Part shown: one piece after another, positions 1-11,009 of the stretch
Numbering within the stretch: position 1 is the first letter of the stretch
How the letters are laid out: the number at the start of each line of letters is the position of its first letter
From: Oncomelania hupensis
Taxonomy: Eukaryota; Mollusca; Gastropoda; Littorinimorpha; Pomatiopsidae
Length of the DNA: 64,000 nt
Direction of reading: 5' to 3'
Assembly (NCBI GenBank): GCA_036898135.1
Contig: CM072512.1
Location: 42,895,444 to 42,959,443, forward strand
Translations under genes and position numbers: made by a program
The notes under the pieces: generated by a model
Seen by the model: only the letters and a program-made list of their open reading frames with translations
Databases searched by the model: none
Told to the model about the DNA's origin: nothing

Positions 1-801
1 GTATGTACTGAAATGTTTTCTTTGAAACATGTTTTATTACAATGCGATCAATTGCATGACAATATGACAGCTTTGGATAATATTAGTTTTGATGTATGCA
101 TTAGTTTAGCGAAAACGTTAATTGGTTCTCCAATTGGTCAGTATCTATGATAACTGATGTTTAATTACAATTCCTTCTTTTCTTTTCGTTTTTCTCTTTC
201 TTTTTTTTTCCATTAAAAAAAATATTTATTAATTTTTTTGTTTTTTTGTCTTATTATTTTGGTGAAAAAGACATTAAAATCAAACAAACTTTAATCAATG
301 GCACGCCGAAGTGCGTGGTTTTGCGGGAACGAAAATCGGGCTTTAAAGATCCGGGATGGCTTTAAAGACTCAAGACTCAACTGTTAATTCACTTCAATAG
401 AAGAATACATTTTGCCTAGCGAGATATAAAATGGGTGAAATAAAATACGCATGCAACAACCGCAAATAATGGTAATTAATATAGCATTCTTTGATAATTT
501 TAAAAAGTCAATGTCAATGCACATTTATTACACACACGCACGCGCGCGCACACATCCTCCTTCCTCTCCCCTCCCCTCTCCATACACACACTCGCATAAT
601 TTTATAGTTTTAATTCTTCAAGACCTCTTTCAAAAGCATGTTTACCATTACACACACACACACCCACACACACACACCAACACACACACACACACACACA
701 TTTGTGTAAAAACGACATTCTGATGACTGTTGTGAAAAACAGGGATTATTTTGACACACTTTTCATTTTCGTGACATTATTTTGACATTTTCAAATTTTT
801 G
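1..801. other. Intergenic, AT-rich, with CA repeats
   Basis: I see no gene here. The stretch is AT-rich, with T-rich runs around 180-250. CA/CG dinucleotide repeats occur at about 532-556 and 651-700. The one short ORF across them is a translation of the CA repeat. Confidence 0.7.
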
Positions 802-869
802 AACCTAACCCTAATCCTAACCCTAACCCCTAACCCTAACCCAAATCCTTAACCTAACCCTAAGCCTAA
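802..869. repeat. Degenerate telomere-like (CCCTAA)n tract
   Basis: The tract is built from CCTAAC/CCCTAA units with several variants (CCTAAT, CCTTAA, CCCTAAG), so it is an interstitial and decayed array. It lies directly before a perfect palindrome at 892-915. A similar pairing of GGGTTA-type repeats with a TGACGTCA palindrome is seen near 13950-14045, so the tract probably belongs to a dispersed repeat and is not a former chromosome end. Confidence 0.7.
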
Positions 870-891
870 AACAGCTGTAACTCTACCGGAA

Positions 892-915
892 CCCTATTTT
901 GACGTCAAAATAGGG
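892..915. repeat. 24-bp perfect palindrome centred on GACGTC
   Basis: CCCTATTTT, GACGTC and AAAATAGGG read identically on both strands. The centre contains TGACGTCA, the classical CRE/ATF octamer. Regulatory function is not shown; the sequence could be the end or centre of a repeat element. Confidence 0.75.
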
Positions 916-999
916 CAGCCTTCCAAAAAAAAGTCAAAAGAAACCATGTGGAGTTCCATGAGTGTGTCACTGTAACATCGTTTCTACATGCCCACACCT

Positions 1000-2338
<1,339 letters not shown>

Positions 2339-2340
2339 TT

Positions 2341-2453
<113 letters not shown>

Positions 2454-2624
2454 GGAAAATAAATGAGTACCATCATTATTATCATCATATTCATCATCAA
2501 CAGCATAAGTAGAAGCATAAGAAACGTCATGACGATAAAACGTGAATCTTTAAAGATTTTAGATAAAAGCAGCGTCCTACAGTTTATGTACGAAAAACCA
2601 ATTTTTAAAATCGTAGAAATTATT

Positions 2625-2666
2625 TTTGGTTGTTGTCTTGTGCTTTGTTGTTGTTGTCTTGTGCTC

Positions 2667-2718
<52 letters not shown>

Positions 2719-2760
2719 ATGTGTGTATTAGGTATGCGTGCGTTGTTGTTGTTGTTGTTT
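2625..2760. repeat. (TTG)n microsatellite
   Basis: Interrupted GTT/TTG array with a short unique interruption near 2720-2740. The cysteine-rich plus-strand ORF is its translation. Confidence 0.9.
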
Positions 2761-3890
2761 AAAAGACGTTAAATTTACATTTAAATTAAAAGATGCGGAA
2801 CAATAATGACAATGGATCAGTGGTTGTGTCTGAACCTCTCTTCTCTAGCCTACTCTCTTGAAACATTAATTTAGCAAGTAGTTTTCAGTGTCATAATAAT
2901 GTTTGACTAAAGAAGTGAATTTATTATCCAAGATGATACAGAACTGAGATTTTGTATCATAAATGTCCAGTTACAATACAGGCTCCTAAACAATGACTAT
3001 CAGATCAAAACTGTTTGCCATCCAGGGGCAACATGTTTATGGCAACAACAAGATTAAGTCAAAAGTCCTTCAAAATCCTTCAACCTTCTAATATCTGAAA
3101 GCTTTATAGTTGAAGTAGATATGATATTCGTGTCACAAGATTGTCCACAGTTTCTATGGCGAGTTTCAAGATTTAATCCCATTACTTTCCCCTTATGAGG
3201 TTTGGGGAAAACAAAAAACATTAATATAACAATCATAATTCATCCTTTTTGATATATATTATAACATTATTAACATTCCAACTTTAACATTCAATACGCT
3301 AAACAAAACCGTTTTACCAATATACTCCCTTTTTTATGACATTGAGGGTCACCAAATTTTGGAAAAAATGTATCTTCTCCAATCTTCACCTCAGTCTTTG
3401 GCGCATTAAGGCCAAGATAGCATCACATAGGATGCTGTAACAAAAAGTAGAGTGAACATCTTAAGGGTGCTTATTCCAATCGAGTGATTTAATCTCAAAC
3501 ACTGCAGATTACCATAATAGACAGACCTCAATAAACCTACACCGTGCATAGTGGACAGCTGTGTAAAAACAACAGGAAAAGGTCAACGGTCCGTTGTACT
3601 GTTTGGTGGTTGTTGGAAATTGTGATAGCTAGCTAAGTGAAGTGGTTTAACTTAAAATTCATTCGAGCCGTTAAAGATAAAAAATTAAAAAAATTATAAA
3701 AAAAACTTTTTAGTCATTGGGCAGTTTAAATGGACGTTGTGTTAGACATAAAGTACAAGGACAGCTACCAGGTCTCAGTTCAGTTAAAAATCAAAGTCAA
3801 AGCATTTTTTATTCTGTCCTGATTGGCTTTCCTGAAGTCTTCATTCAGGTGTCTCCTCATGCTTTGAAGTTTACACAAACGTTTTGTGTC
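2761..3890. other. Intergenic, nothing recognised
   Basis: AT-rich sequence without recognisable coding or RNA features. Confidence 0.6.
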
Positions 3891-3891
3891 C

Positions 3892-4382
3892 CGACTCCTT
3901 ATTCCGTGAAAATCACAACACGTACAGACCTTAAATGAAGTCAATGTAAAAACTTCCATGACGTGAAAATCACAACATGTACAGACCTTAAATGAAGTCA
4001 ATATAAAAACTTCCATGAAATCCCCCGACTCTTTATTCCGTTAAAATCACAACATGTACAGACCTTAAATGAAGTCAATGTAAAAACTTCCATGACGTGA
4101 AAATCACAACATGTACAGACCTTAAATGAAGTCAATGTAAAAACTTCCATGACGTGAAAATCACAACATGTACAGACCTTAAATGAAGTCAATGTAAAAA
4201 CTTCCATGACGTGAAAATCACAACATGTACAGACCTTAAATGAAGTCAATGTAAAAACTTCCATGACGTGAAAATCACAACATGTACAGACCTTAAATGA
4301 AGTCAATGTAAAAACTTCCATGACGTGAAAATCACAACATGTACAGACCTTAAATGAAGTCAATGTAAAAACTTCCATGAAA
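3892..4382. repeat. 57-bp minisatellite, about 8 copies
   Basis: The unit contains AAAATCACAACATGTACAGA and ends in AACTTCCATGACGTG. Copies begin near 3906, 3964, 4041, 4098, 4155, 4212, 4269 and 4326, and the last five are almost identical. A variant spacer (CCCCGACTCTTTATTCCGT) separates copies 2 and 3 and resembles the left flank of copy 1, so an earlier two-unit duplication is likely. Because 57 is divisible by 3, the minus strand stays open and encodes a 19-residue repeat. I do not regard this as a gene. Confidence 0.9.
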
Positions 4383-4509
4383 TCCGGAATTTCCTTCTGC
4401 AATTAGATTTAAGCATTCTCGGTGGTCATATAGTGCTACACAAGTCTTCGTAAAGCATTACCTGACGCAGGCAAAGCCAGATTTTAACAGATGAGATATT
4501 CTGAATATA

Positions 4510-4514
4510 CAGAT
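4510..4514. repeat. 5-bp target-site duplication, left (CAGAT)
   Basis: CAGAT directly precedes the 5' LTR and is repeated at 10054-10058 directly after the 3' LTR. Confidence 0.9.
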
Positions 4515-5151
4515 TGTTACGTTGAAACGCGAACGAAAGTATGCCGGAAGCGTGTACGATAGATCTAATCGTTTCGATTTGCAAAGTATTCAATAATAGA
4601 GTTTATTTACCTTTGATTTGAGTTTGCATTGTTGTTAGGAAAGGCTTTGTATAACGTTGATAATTTCCGTTAGTCGATATTGTTGTAGAATCTTCTGGAT
4701 CGGCTTATTTACTATCGATCGAAGATTCGGGATAATTGTAGAAATTTGAAGGAACGATCCGGAAGGAGAAGAAATGTGTAATGACGTAAGTCAGTGATGA
4801 CGATCTTTTATTCGATTGGTGGCAGTGCGTCATTTCTACATTGTTCGAAATTCTTCCGGAAGAGAGAGAGGTTATTTAATCGTGTGCCGAGATTGTTGTT
4901 GAGAAAAAAAGTTGTTGATAGTGATTTGGAAAGTTGCTGTGAAAGTTGTTGAGTTGAATTGAGAATTGTATGCAGTTGTTGATGTGTGCTGAATAAAAGT
5001 GGAAAACTTCATACGTCGACTTTGTGACTTGTATGCTGTTTGGACGGGCTGTGTGAATAAACGAATCTGAGTTACACAACTATCAGGAATTCAAGCATCG
5101 GGGCTGAATCAGATACTGATAGAAAACACCAACATCAAACTGAGTGTAACA
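4515..5151 (+). repeat. 5' LTR, 637 bp
   Basis: Begins TGTTACGTTGAAACG and ends GAGTGTAACA, so it has TG...CA ends with a short TGTTAC/GTAACA inverted repeat. Equal in length to the 3' LTR, with no difference seen on reading. Confidence 0.95.
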
Positions 5152-5154
5152 TTT

Positions 5155-5174
5155 TGGGGGCCAAGCCGGGATTC
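5155..5174 (+). other. Primer-binding site complementary to a tRNA 3' end
   Basis: Three bases after the LTR, TGGGGGCCAAGCCGGGATTC is complementary to a tRNA end of the form T-loop, CCCGG T-stem, CTTGGCC acceptor strand, C73, CCA. C73 would fit eukaryotic tRNA-Pro or tRNA-His, but I cannot assign the tRNA from memory. Confidence 0.75.
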
Positions 5175-5684
5175 ACGCCATAGCCAAGGGTTCAACTGCT
5201 ACAACAAGCGAGTCAACGTTACGAGAGGCAGTCATCGAGGGTAGCCGCCAACGAGTTGCGTCGAGAGGGGCCAACATACTGGGACTACATCACCGATAGG
5301 TTCGGGTTGACTGCAAGGGCGTGTAGTCGCTGAAGAGTTGCTTCGTGAGCGAACAACAGATCGGGACTACGTGGCTACCGTAAGACTACGTCGAGGGACA
5401 GTCTCGGAGCTACATCGCCAGTGTTACAGCGAGCGTCGAGCGGACGTCGCGTCTACTTCAGCACAAGAGCGTGTACATCAACACCAGCGTGGTGCAGCGT
5501 CGCATACGACGAGGACAGCGGGGCCTGCGTCAGCGAAAGCGACTAGTGGCAAGCATCAGCGCTACTGCAGAAAGCGTGCTGTTCTAGAACAGTCTAGAAG
5601 AGTGCAGCACAGTAAAGAACTTTCCAGAAAAGAGCTTTCTAGAAAAGAACTTTCCGGAAAAGAACTTTCCAGAAAAGCATTAAG
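5175..5684 (+). other. Retrotransposon leader
   Basis: Transcribed leader between the primer-binding site and the Gag ATG. Near 5610-5680 it contains 4-5 tandem copies of a 15-bp purine-rich unit (GAACTTTCCAGAAAA and variants). The ORF at 5338-5718 shows no known domain and is probably not coding. Confidence 0.6.
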
Positions 5685-8600
5685 ATGGCTGATTTCTGGC
5701 AGAAAGGAGTTGAACTAAATCTAAAAGGAAAACAGCTGACGGAGTACGTCAAGTCTCAAGAGAGAATATGGCGTGAAGAAAGAGAAATAGAATTAGAACA
5801 GAAGCGTCTAGAAGTAGAAGAGCAGCGTCGCCGTGAAGAAAGAGAATTTGAACTGAAGCGTCTGGAAATTGAACAGCAGCGGCAAGAAAGAGAAGATGAG
5901 CGCAGGCGTGAGGAAAGAGAAGCTGATCGGCAGTTCCAACTAGAGTTGGCGCGCATCCAGCAACAGCAGCATGCGCCACAAGTTATCAGTGACAACACGG
6001 CTCCAAAATTGCCAGCTTTCGTCGACGGGAAGGACCAGATTGACAGTTATCTGGCGAGATTTGAAAGGTTCGCCGAAAGCGCTAAATGGCAACGTCAAGA
6101 CTGGGCGATCATACTCAGCGCACTACTGACGGGGAAGGCGCTTGATGTCTACAGTAGACTGTCGAATAATGACGCCAAAGACTACGACGTTTTAAAAGCG
6201 GCCCTATTGCAGTGCTACAACTTTACAGAAAAGGGCTACCGTCAACGCTTTCGTGAATGCCGGCCTTTGTCAGACGAGACACCAAAGCAATTTGTGGAGC
6301 GCCTGTCATCATACCTACACAAGTGGGTGAAATTATCAGGCAAAGGGAAGACTTACGAGAGTCTCCATGAGCTGATCGTGAGGGAACAATTACTCAACGC
6401 CTGCCCTAAGGACCTCGCGATCCACTTGGAAATACAAAAGTTGCAGACGCTAAAAGACGTTGCTGAGGCTGCTGAAAGATATCTCATCGCTCATGAGAAA
6501 ACGTTGGGGCCACCCAGCGCGACGAAACATTTTCAGAAGACTGGAAACCATGTGAACCAGATCCAGGGAAGCCAGACGAGCCAGAGACAGACAGACTCCA
6601 CGCCTCCTCCCAGGGAAGGGCATTCAAGGGGCTGTTTCACCTGCAACGCTACAGACCACAGAGCGGCTAACTGTCCTCAAAACAAAAGTAGCGGACAGCG
6701 GAGCAGTACGGACAATTCAGCGGCGGGCAACCGGCAGAGGCGGTTCTCCAATCAACGGCAAACCAGTAGATCTGACCATCAAGTGTGCGGCGGGAGCGTC
6801 ATTCTTCCGAGTGAGACCAAGCGCACAGCTACTCCTGCGGACGTGCAAGAGTGCATGACCGATGGCCAACTTCTCCTTGCCAACGGAAAATCCATCCCCG
6901 TCGTCGCCAGCGCAGCGGTGACCGTACAGAACATGCCTGTTTCCAAGGGACGCGTCGGAAATCATGAAGTGACTGTTTTAAGAGACTCTGGCTGCAGTGG
7001 GGTCATCGTCAGAGAAGACCTAATCGCTAAAGAACAGTTCACTGGCGATTCAAAATGGACACTTATGGCCGACAGCAAATGTGTGAGAGCGCCAGTTGCG
7101 AAGATTCATGTCAACACCCCTTTCTACATAGGCGAAGTCGAAGCGGTTTGCCTGAAGAAGCCGCTGTATGATTTGATGATCGGGAATATCGACGGCGCGA
7201 GACGACCCGACGACCCCGATCCAGAGTGGAGTCCTGCCTCAATCCAACGCGTCGAAGTTGTGGAGGAGGATCCATTGCCGTTTCCCGATGGAGACCTTAC
7301 AGAGCTGCTACGGGACAATGTGGTTACTCCGGCTCAGCCCTGCCGACCAGAGATCGTCGGTGCCGTTACTACCAGGGCCCAGGCCAAGAGAGACAAGACG
7401 TCTACGCCACTGAAGGTCGCCGACAACTCTAAAGCTGCCATCGTGGACAGAGATAAGCTTATCCAGCTCCAGGGAGCTGATAGCACTTTAAACAAGTACA
7501 GGAACCGCCAAGACCACGTGACCAAGGGCAGTGGCACGGTCTATTTTGAGGTGAAGGCCAAGATCCTGTACAGAATCTTCCAGCACCCGAGGGTCAACGG
7601 AGGTAAACCACTACGTCAAGTACTGGTACCATTACCCTTAAGGCGCCAGGTGATGGAAGTAGCGCATGACTCAATTATGGGAGGTCACCTAGGCATCAAG
7701 AAGACGTCGGACAGAATCCAGGCGGTGTTCTACTGGCCAGGGCTTCATGCGGACGTCAGCCGTTTCTGCCGATCATGTGACATTTGCCAGAAGACCATAC
7801 CTCGAGGAAGGGTCCCGAAAGTGCCTATGCAGAGGATGCCTCTGATCGACCGACCTTTCAAGAGGGTGGCTTTAGACTTAATCGGCGAAATAAGACCTCC
7901 GAGTGAAGAAGGTCATCGATGGGTACTGACTTTAGTGGACTATGCGACTCGGTACCCAGAAGCAGTGCCTCTGAAGAAGATTGACACTGAAACTGTCGCA
8001 GAGGCGCTAGTGGACATGTTCAGTAGACTTGGAGTGCCTGAAGAGATCCTGACAGACCTCGGGACGCAGTTCGTCTCCGACTGCATGAAGGAGGTGAACA
8101 GACTGCTGAGCATCCGGCATTTGACTACGACACCCTACCATCCGATGTGCAACGGGCTTGTCGAAAAGTTCAATGCTACGTTGAAGTCCACCCTGAAGAA
8201 ACTGTGCAGCGAGCAGCCCAGACAATGGCATCGCTATATCAACGCCTTACTTTTCGCCTACAGAGAAGTACAGCAGGAGTCCACCGGCTTTTCTCCGTTC
8301 GAGCTGCTGTACGGAAGAACCATCCGAGGGCCGATGCACATCCTGAAAGAACTGTGGACGAAAGAAGTGGACACCCCAGAGGTGAAGAACAGCTACCAGT
8401 ACGTGTTTGAGCTACGGGAGAAGCTGGAGCAGACTCTCGAGATAGCCAGAGAAAACCTGAAGAAGTCCCAGGACTGTGGAAAGCACTACTATGACCGTAG
8501 GGCTGTGAACAGGAAGTTTAAACCTGGCAACAAAGTGCTGGTGCTGCTACCTACTGATCACAATAAGTTGCTGATGCAGTGGAAAGGCCCGTACGAAGTG

Positions 8601-9161
8601 GAGACCGTGGTGGGAATCAACGACTACAAGGTGAAGGTCGGCCAGCATTCCAAGATATATCACGCCAACCTCCTTAAGCTGTACGTGGAAAGGCCATCAG
8701 AGACTGTGCACGCAGCCACAGCAGCTGTGACCGACGACAGCTTTGACAGCGAAGAACTGTTGGAACTGGGAGACTTCCACAGCAAAGAAGGCATCGATGA
8801 TGTTAAGCTAGGACCAGGCTTGGCGGAAGGTCAAAAGTTGGAGCTCAAGGACCTTATGGGCGAATTTCCCCATAGCTTCAGCGATGTCCCAGGCTCTACG
8901 ACTTTGGTCGAACATGAAGTCTACACCCAGACCTTGAGGGAGCTGTTCCACCGTCCCGCAGAAGCCAACCTGACCGTGAGACCCGGCGAATGCATTCTGA
9001 GAGCTGACAACGTCGACTGCGTCGGACATCCGATGGAAGAAGGAGACAACGGAGGACGCACTGATTCCAGGGAAGCCCACGTGATCATCGTCTTTGACCC
9101 TGGGCCGATGACGACTGCAACTGACGAGGGCGTCGTTTCCTTGCGAATGAAAGAACATTGA
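5685..9161 (+). CDS. Gag-protease-integrase-ΔRT polyprotein
   Basis: A single 1158-residue ORF. Residues ~25-98 form a highly charged Glu/Arg/Gln coiled coil. Residues ~105-270 are a retrotransposon capsid whose C-terminal half (~185-270, YRQRFRE...REQLLNACP) resembles the SCAN domain. A CCHC knuckle (C-X2-C-X4-H-X4-C) is at 317-330 and the aspartic protease motif DSG at 434-436. Integrase follows: zinc finger H661, H668, C698, C701, then the catalytic triad D731, D791, E827 with the D-D35-E spacing, and a C-terminal domain (KGPYEV...HANLLKLY). Only then comes RT: the N-terminal lead-in (FSDVPGSTTLVEH, ~1065-1077) is joined in frame near residues 1080-1084 to the late RT segment (LRELF...ANLTVRPGECIL). 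Motifs A-C, including the YxDD box, are deleted, and no RNase H is seen. The product would be a particle and integration protein without polymerase. Confidence 0.9.
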   Translation: MADFWQKGVELNLKGKQLTEYVKSQERIWREEREIELEQKRLEVEEQRRREEREFELKRLEIEQQRQEREDERRREEREADRQFQLELARIQQQQHAPQVISDNTAPKLPAFVDGKDQIDSYLARFERFAESAKWQRQDWAIILSALLTGKALDVYSRLSNNDAKDYDVLKAALLQCYNFTEKGYRQRFRECRPLSDETPKQFVERLSSYLHKWVKLSGKGKTYESLHELIVREQLLNACPKDLAIHLEIQKLQTLKDVAEAAERYLIAHEKTLGPPSATKHFQKTGNHVNQIQGSQTSQRQTDSTPPPREGHSRGCFTCNATDHRAANCPQNKSSGQRSSTDNSAAGNRQRRFSNQRQTSRSDHQVCGGSVILPSETKRTATPADVQECMTDGQLLLANGKSIPVVASAAVTVQNMPVSKGRVGNHEVTVLRDSGCSGVIVREDLIAKEQFTGDSKWTLMADSKCVRAPVAKIHVNTPFYIGEVEAVCLKKPLYDLMIGNIDGARRPDDPDPEWSPASIQRVEVVEEDPLPFPDGDLTELLRDNVVTPAQPCRPEIVGAVTTRAQAKRDKTSTPLKVADNSKAAIVDRDKLIQLQGADSTLNKYRNRQDHVTKGSGTVYFEVKAKILYRIFQHPRVNGGKPLRQVLVPLPLRRQVMEVAHDSIMGGHLGIKKTSDRIQAVFYWPGLHADVSRFCRSCDICQKTIPRGRVPKVPMQRMPLIDRPFKRVALDLIGEIRPPSEEGHRWVLTLVDYATRYPEAVPLKKIDTETVAEALVDMFSRLGVPEEILTDLGTQFVSDCMKEVNRLLSIRHLTTTPYHPMCNGLVEKFNATLKSTLKKLCSEQPRQWHRYINALLFAYREVQQESTGFSPFELLYGRTIRGPMHILKELWTKEVDTPEVKNSYQYVFELREKLEQTLEIARENLKKSQDCGKHYYDRRAVNRKFKPGNKVLVLLPTDHNKLLMQWKGPYEVETVVGINDYKVKVGQHSKIYHANLLKLYVERPSETVHAATAAVTDDSFDSEELLELGDFHSKEGIDDVKLGPGLAEGQKLELKDLMGEFPHSFSDVPGSTTLVEHEVYTQTLRELFHRPAEANLTVRPGECILRADNVDCVGHPMEEGDNGGRTDSREAHVIIVFDPGPMTTATDEGVVSLRMKEH

Positions 9162-9300
9162 CTGTGTGGACGAACTAAGAATATTGGTAATGACAGACTT
9201 GAAAATGAAAAACGTTGACTGGGTAAATGATCTGTGAACATTGACATTATCCAGGCAGATTTGAAGATGAAAACCATTGACTCTGTGTAGATAAGCTGAG
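9147..9300 (+). repeat. Three degenerate ~58-bp repeats before the 3' LTR
   Basis: Units starting near 9147, 9204 and 9262 share a purine-rich (G)AATGAAA start, then ATTGACT and GTGT blocks. The stop codon of the polyprotein lies in the first. They sit in the region between the ORF and the polypurine tract. Confidence 0.5.
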
Positions 9301-9403
9301 CGCAATTACAGTATTCAGAAAGTCTTAAATTAGTTTTAATTCTGAACTTTGTTTGTGCATTACGTTTCAACGTTGTTGAAAGAAATTGGGTAAATTTCTT
9401 CTT

Positions 9404-9413
9404 GAGTGGGGGG
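9404..9413 (+). other. Polypurine tract
   Basis: GAGTGGGGGG followed by TTA immediately upstream of the 3' LTR, the usual site for plus-strand priming. Confidence 0.75.
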
Positions 9414-9416
9414 TTA

Positions 9417-10053
9417 TGTTACGTTGAAACGCGAACGAAAGTATGCCGGAAGCGTGTACGATAGATCTAATCGTTTCGATTTGCAAAGTATTCAATAATA
9501 GAGTTTATTTACCTTTGATTTGAGTTTGCATTGTTGTTAGGAAAGGCTTTGTATAACGTTGATAATTTCCGTTAGTCGATATTGTTGTAGAATCTTCTGG
9601 ATCGGCTTATTTACTATCGATCGAAGATTCGGGATAATTGTAGAAATTTGAAGGAACGATCCGGAAGGAGAAGAAATGTGTAATGACGTAAGTCAGTGAT
9701 GACGATCTTTTATTCGATTGGTGGCAGTGCGTCATTTCTACATTGTTCGAAATTCTTCCGGAAGAGAGAGAGGTTATTTAATCGTGTGCCGAGATTGTTG
9801 TTGAGAAAAAAAGTTGTTGATAGTGATTTGGAAAGTTGCTGTGAAAGTTGTTGAGTTGAATTGAGAATTGTATGCAGTTGTTGATGTGTGCTGAATAAAA
9901 GTGGAAAACTTCATACGTCGACTTTGTGACTTGTATGCTGTTTGGACGGGCTGTGTGAATAAACGAATCTGAGTTACACAACTATCAGGAATTCAAGCAT
10001 CGGGGCTGAATCAGATACTGATAGAAAACACCAACATCAAACTGAGTGTAACA
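9417..10053 (+). repeat. 3' LTR, 637 bp
   Basis: Same length and ends as the 5' LTR. Followed directly by the CAGAT target duplication (10054-10058). Confidence 0.95.
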
Positions 10054-10058
10054 CAGAT

Positions 10059-11009
10059 ATACTGAACATATAGCGTAAAAAAATCCCCTGGAGTATAGAG
10101 CCTTATTTTAAAATTTGACCAATCGTTAAAAATGATTTTATCAGTCATTTAAAAATTGTTAATTTTATTTTGAAGCACCTTAAATCACCCATAACTAAAG
10201 CAGACATAGACAAATCATAGCCAGTTACAAGAAACTATAGGAAATACATTCTTAATTTTAAAGCAATCGAATCTACACCATAGAATGGGCCAATATTTAC
10301 AGGTTCTCCGATTTCACTTTATAGCCAAACAGATCTTGAGTTTAGACATGCAGCAGTCAAAAGAAACACATTCAGTTTTACGTATTCGTGAAGCATAGTA
10401 GAACGTTTTGAGTTGAGTTGGTATGTTGTATTGTATTGTATTGTATTTATTATATTGTATGTATTGTATTGTATTGTACGCTTCTAGATTTACCAACAGT
10501 AACCATTTCTCTCATTAAGTACCTACTGGAAACCGGAAGTTGACAAAGCTTGATTTTTATAAACAGTTAATAAAACTATGTTATGTTCAAGCATTCTGAA
10601 AATATTGAAACCCATATCACATGTAAACTGACTGACGATTAGCAGTAGCACGTAATCATTTTCGTTTGAATGCATACAAAGAAGCAGAAAATGCCATATT
10701 TTTATCAACAGTAACAATAGTTTGCTTCCTTGAGGCATTGGACCTTTACGTTAACATTCACCAATAGTAACAATATCTCATATTCAACTCAGAACGTTCT
10801 ACAAGCAGACAGTATAGTCTAGTCTACGTTAGAGATAAGCCGGGGTTATGGTATGTCATTGGGAACACGACAGTGCTGCTGCTTTGGGTACGAATTTACT
10901 CCCCGCCTGTGGTAAAAACGCGTTTCCCACTTAAATCCTAATGAAACAGGCAGGACATAACTAAACTTATACAGTATCTGGTTAGAAAGTTAATGCAACT
11001 TGAACCCTA
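10059..11009. other. Intergenic with a TATTG repeat
   Basis: No gene recognised. A (TATTG)n pentanucleotide array lies at about 10425-10481. Confidence 0.6.

Larger units (their letters stand above)
4515..10053 (+). mobile_element. Gmr1-like Ty3/gypsy LTR retrotransposon, RT-deleted
   Basis: A complete insertion: CAGAT target duplication, 637-bp 5' LTR, primer-binding site, one long ORF, polypurine tract, 637-bp 3' LTR and CAGAT. The ORF order is capsid, zinc knuckle, protease, integrase, then a remnant of RT. That is the Ty1/copia-like order known from the Gmr1 group of Ty3/gypsy elements, where integrase precedes RT. The catalytic RT core and RNase H are missing, so the element cannot move without help. 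The LTRs look identical wherever I compared them and the ORF is open over 3.5 kb, so the insertion is probably young and was mobilised in trans. No env-like ORF is present. Confidence 0.92.

Noticed and set aside
802..869. Chromosome-end or fusion relic
   Set aside because: The tract is short and degenerate and recurs with the same palindrome at another locus, so a dispersed repeat is likelier.
3892..4382. CRISPR-like regular repeat
   Set aside because: Units are contiguous 57-bp tandem repeats without unique spacers, in a eukaryotic setting.
5338..5718. 126-residue ORF before Gag
   Set aside because: Lies in the LTR element leader, overlaps Gag in another frame and shows no domain; composition reflects the purine-rich tandem repeats.
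8808..9370. Minus-strand ORFs of 149-165 residues
   Set aside because: Antisense to the retrotransposon ORF and its 3' repeats; no domain.
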